Shown: positions 62,093-64,000 of the stretch, piece after piece
Layout: each line of letters starts with the position of its first letter
How positions within the stretch are numbered: the first letter of the stretch is position 1
NCBI GenBank assembly: GCA_945957575.1
Contig: CAMFLW010000002.1
Span: 35,442-99,441 of the forward strand
Source: an uncultured Aeromonas sp.
GTDB lineage: Bacteria; Pseudomonadota; Gammaproteobacteria; Enterobacterales; Aeromonadaceae
Length of the DNA stretch: 64,000 nucleotides
Direction: 5' to 3'
Translations under genes and position numbers: made by a program
The notes under the pieces: generated by a model
Told to the model about the DNA's origin: nothing
What the model saw: the letters and a program-made list of their open reading frames with translations, nothing else
Databases searched by the model: none

Positions 62093-63499
62093 TTATGCCT
62101 GCTCCTGCGTCGGTTGGACTGGGCCGACCAGCAATGGTTTGGTCTGGTGGGTCAGATCCGGTTGATAGCCGTTGAAGAAGAGGTTGAGCACTACCGAGCT
62201 GATGGTCGCCAGCAGAATGCCACTATGGAACAGCGGCTGCAGAGCAGCCGGGAAGTGCTGGAAAAAGTGGCCGGAGACCGTCGGGATCATGCCGATCCCG
62301 AGGCTGATGGCGACGATGTAGAGGTTGTGGCGGTTGGCTGTGTAATCTGCGCGCGCCAGGATACGAATGCCGGTCGCCAGCACCATACCGAACATGACGA
62401 TACCGGCGCCCCCCAGCACGAAGGGCGGGATGGAGGCGACCAGCACCGACATCTTGGGGATAAGGCCAAAGGCGAGCAGGATCCCCCCCGACATCACGCA
62501 GACCCAGCGACTCGATACCCCGGTCACGCTTACCAGCCCGATATTCTGGGAGAACGAGGTGTGGGGAAAGCTGTTGAAGACGCCGCCGACGATAGTGCCG
62601 ATGGCATCGACCCGCAGCCCGCGTACTATATCGCCGCGGCTGGCCGGATGACCGACGATGTCGCCGAGCGCGAGAAACATCCCCATCGATTCGATAAAGG
62701 TGATGAGCATGATCACCGTCAGGGTGGCGATGGAGATGGGATCGAAGGTGGGCCAGCCAAAGGCGAAAGGCACTATGGGGGCAAACCAGGCGGCATTGCC
62801 GAGGCCGTCGAGACTCACTTCGCCCATGGCAATGGCCACCACGAAGCCGAAGATGATCCCGAGCAGCACCGAGATATTGCTGAAAAAGCCCTTGGTGAAG
62901 CGGGTCACAAGCAGGATAAAGACGAGCACCAGAAAGCTGGTGCCGATATAGCGCAGGCTGCCATATTCCGGATTACCCTTGCCTCCCGCCATCCAGTCGA
63001 TCCCCACCTGCATGATGCTGATCCCGATGGCGGTGATAACCACCCCGGTCACTACGGTGGGGAAGAGCGGCATCAGCCGACCTATCAGCGGCACCAGCAG
63101 GGTCGAGATGATACCGGCGGCGATGGTGGCGCCGAAGATGCCCGTCAGCCCCAGATCCGGGTTGGCTCCGATGGCCAGCATGGGCATCACGGCGGCAAAG
63201 GTGACCGACATGATGACCGGCAGCCGGATCCCGGCAAAGCGGCCAATCCCGACACATTGCAGCAGGGTGACGATGCCGCAGCAGAAAAGATCCGAACTGA
63301 TAAGGTAGGAGATTTGATCCTTGGGCAGCCCCAGACTGCCGCCAATCACCAATGGCACCGCCACGGCACCGGCGTACATCACCAGCACATGTTGCAGGCC
63401 CAGGGTAAAGAGCTGGCCCATGGGGAGCATGCGCTCCACTTCGTCATCGGGATGTATTCGTTTTCCCGGTCGGGAAGAGGGGGGATTGGTCTCGTTCAT
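62093..63499 (-). CDS. NCS2-family purine (xanthine/urate-type) permease
   Basis: A 468-residue permease of the nucleobase:cation symporter-2 family with 14 hydrophobic segments. Signatures are LFTLGLQHVLVMYAGAVAVP, LFCCGIVTLLQCVGIGRFAG, TFIESMGMFLALGD and the C-terminal-half motif SQNIGLVSVTGVSSRWV. The last (QNxGxxxxTxVxSR) marks xanthine/urate carriers more than uracil carriers. ATG 63499 follows AAGGAGAG; upstream in-frame codons are not membrane-like. A PurR-like box lies about 180 bases upstream. It should import xanthine, urate or a related purine. Confidence 0.92.
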   Translation of the reverse strand: MNETNPPSSRPGKRIHPDDEVERMLPMGQLFTLGLQHVLVMYAGAVAVPLVIGGSLGLPKDQISYLISSDLFCCGIVTLLQCVGIGRFAGIRLPVIMSVTFAAVMPMLAIGANPDLGLTGIFGATIAAGIISTLLVPLIGRLMPLFPTVVTGVVITAIGISIMQVGIDWMAGGKGNPEYGSLRYIGTSFLVLVFILLVTRFTKGFFSNISVLLGIIFGFVVAIAMGEVSLDGLGNAAWFAPIVPFAFGWPTFDPISIATLTVIMLITFIESMGMFLALGDIVGHPASRGDIVRGLRVDAIGTIVGGVFNSFPHTSFSQNIGLVSVTGVSSRWVCVMSGGILLAFGLIPKMSVLVASIPPFVLGGAGIVMFGMVLATGIRILARADYTANRHNLYIVAISLGIGMIPTVSGHFFQHFPAALQPLFHSGILLATISSVVLNLFFNGYQPDLTHQTKPLLVGPVQPTQEQA

Positions 63500-63976
63500 C
63501 AACAGATCTCTCCTTGGCGAACCCCGGCAACGGGCTGGGGCAAGATAGCGAAAGCCGCGGCTTTCCCGGTCACAGATGTTATCGAGTGCGTGGATCGCCG
63601 GACTCATCGGGATGGGCAAGAGAGAGGGGTCCGGTGCAGGCATGGTCAGTGCACAAAACATGCTCAATCGTGACTGCTGGTGAAAACGTTTGGCTTTTTG
63701 AGGGGTCAATCACATCCGGATCGGGATCCGGTGGGAGATAGAGGACATAAGGGGGCGCTGGGTGTCTCAGATTGGTAATGGCTGTATCATTTTTGGCCAC
63801 CGGCTCTCACTTTGATAGGGCTGGCCCGCGTATTGCGCCGGGCAAGGGCTCCCGCGCTGCATCTTGTTGCAGGGGTTGGCGTGATCCAAAGCAAGAAAGT
63901 TGGATGTTTTGGTGGCGCGCGGGGCCGGCGCTGGGGTAGTTTCGTTAAAACCGACACAGATCCTGAGGTCTTATCC
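63500..63976. promoter_or_regulatory. Divergent intergenic region with PurR-like box
   Basis: A 477-base region without a gene between the NCS2 permease and the YcfP-like start. It carries a PurR-like site at 63680-63695 (GAAAACGTTTG core; about 12 of 16 consensus positions), fitting purine control of the permease. Nothing else recognisable was found. Confidence 0.5.
63680..63695 (-). promoter_or_regulatory. PurR-like operator upstream of the purine permease
   Basis: Read on the minus strand it contains CAAACGTTTTC, the core of the PurR consensus. Control of a nucleobase permease by PurR is usual in gammaproteobacteria. Confidence 0.5.
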
Positions 63977-64000
63977 ATGATCATCTATCTGCATGGCTTC
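63977..64000 (+). CDS. YcfP-like protein (3' partial)
   Basis: Only eight codons are inside the window: MIIYLHGF, preceded by GAGG at 63964-63967. The start matches the YcfP family (MIIYLHGFDS), small alpha/beta-hydrolase-fold proteins. In E. coli ycfP lies next to the nagZ/thiK/lpoB genes, but here it is 15 kb away. The call is based on very little sequence. Confidence 0.55.

Noticed and set aside
1..64000. CRISPR array or cas genes
   Set aside because: No regularly spaced direct repeats and no cas-like proteins were found.

Overview
The window looks like a chromosomal segment of a GC-rich gammaproteobacterium, most probably Aeromonas or a close relative. This is inferred from the protein families and from gene order such as hinT / COG3014 lipoprotein / ycfL / lpoB / thiK; no database comparison was possible.

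Positions 1-21685 are the right-hand (late, structural) part of a Mu-like transposable prophage with a siphovirus-type tail, resembling the B3/D3112 group. Genes run in one direction: terminase large subunit (5' end outside the window), Mu gp29-like portal, a MuF head protein carrying an extra C-terminal HEXXH metallopeptidase-like domain, a small acidic ORF, gpG-like protein, gpI-like protease with a nested scaffold start, gpT-like capsid, head-completion genes, tail tube, tape measure, a 1205-residue repeat protein, two putative receptor-binding proteins, tail-tip/hub proteins and a secreted DUF2845 protein as likely cargo. There is no sheath, no Mu-type invertible fibre segment and no recognisable tail chaperone pair. 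The right end of the prophage is readable to the base: a terminal sequence strongly like the Mu right end finishes in CA at 21685. It lies inside an iron-containing alcohol dehydrogenase gene, whose first 94 codons survive on the minus strand.

From about 22 kb the content is core chromosome. It holds nucleoside salvage (udp, rihA), an RluA-family pseudouridine synthase, small lipoproteins, a helix-turn-helix/DUF1523 pair, a chemoreceptor and a LysE exporter. A minus-strand run nhaP2 / GH84 O-GlcNAcase-like / NhaP antiporter follows, then a HutD/Ves protein, YceH, and a periplasmic binding protein overlapping a membrane diguanylate cyclase, which is a likely ligand-sensing c-di-GMP module. A 935-base gap at 39223-40157 holds two degenerate insertion-sequence fragments (IS5- and IS30-like).

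The next block has aroF with two TyrR-type boxes, glgC, a divergent secD-secF pair lacking yajC and separated by a structured gap, and a lipoprotein operon ending in thiK with LpoB, the activator of PBP1b. Then come a second chemoreceptor with a possible sigma-28 promoter, a two-domain PTPS-like protein, a class I dihydroorotase with a QxH metal motif, a tRNA-Pro(GGG), a DAACS symporter, DUF924 and YedI proteins, an M3 oligoendopeptidase, a purine (NCS2) permease with a PurR-like box, and the first eight codons of a YcfP-like gene at the right edge.
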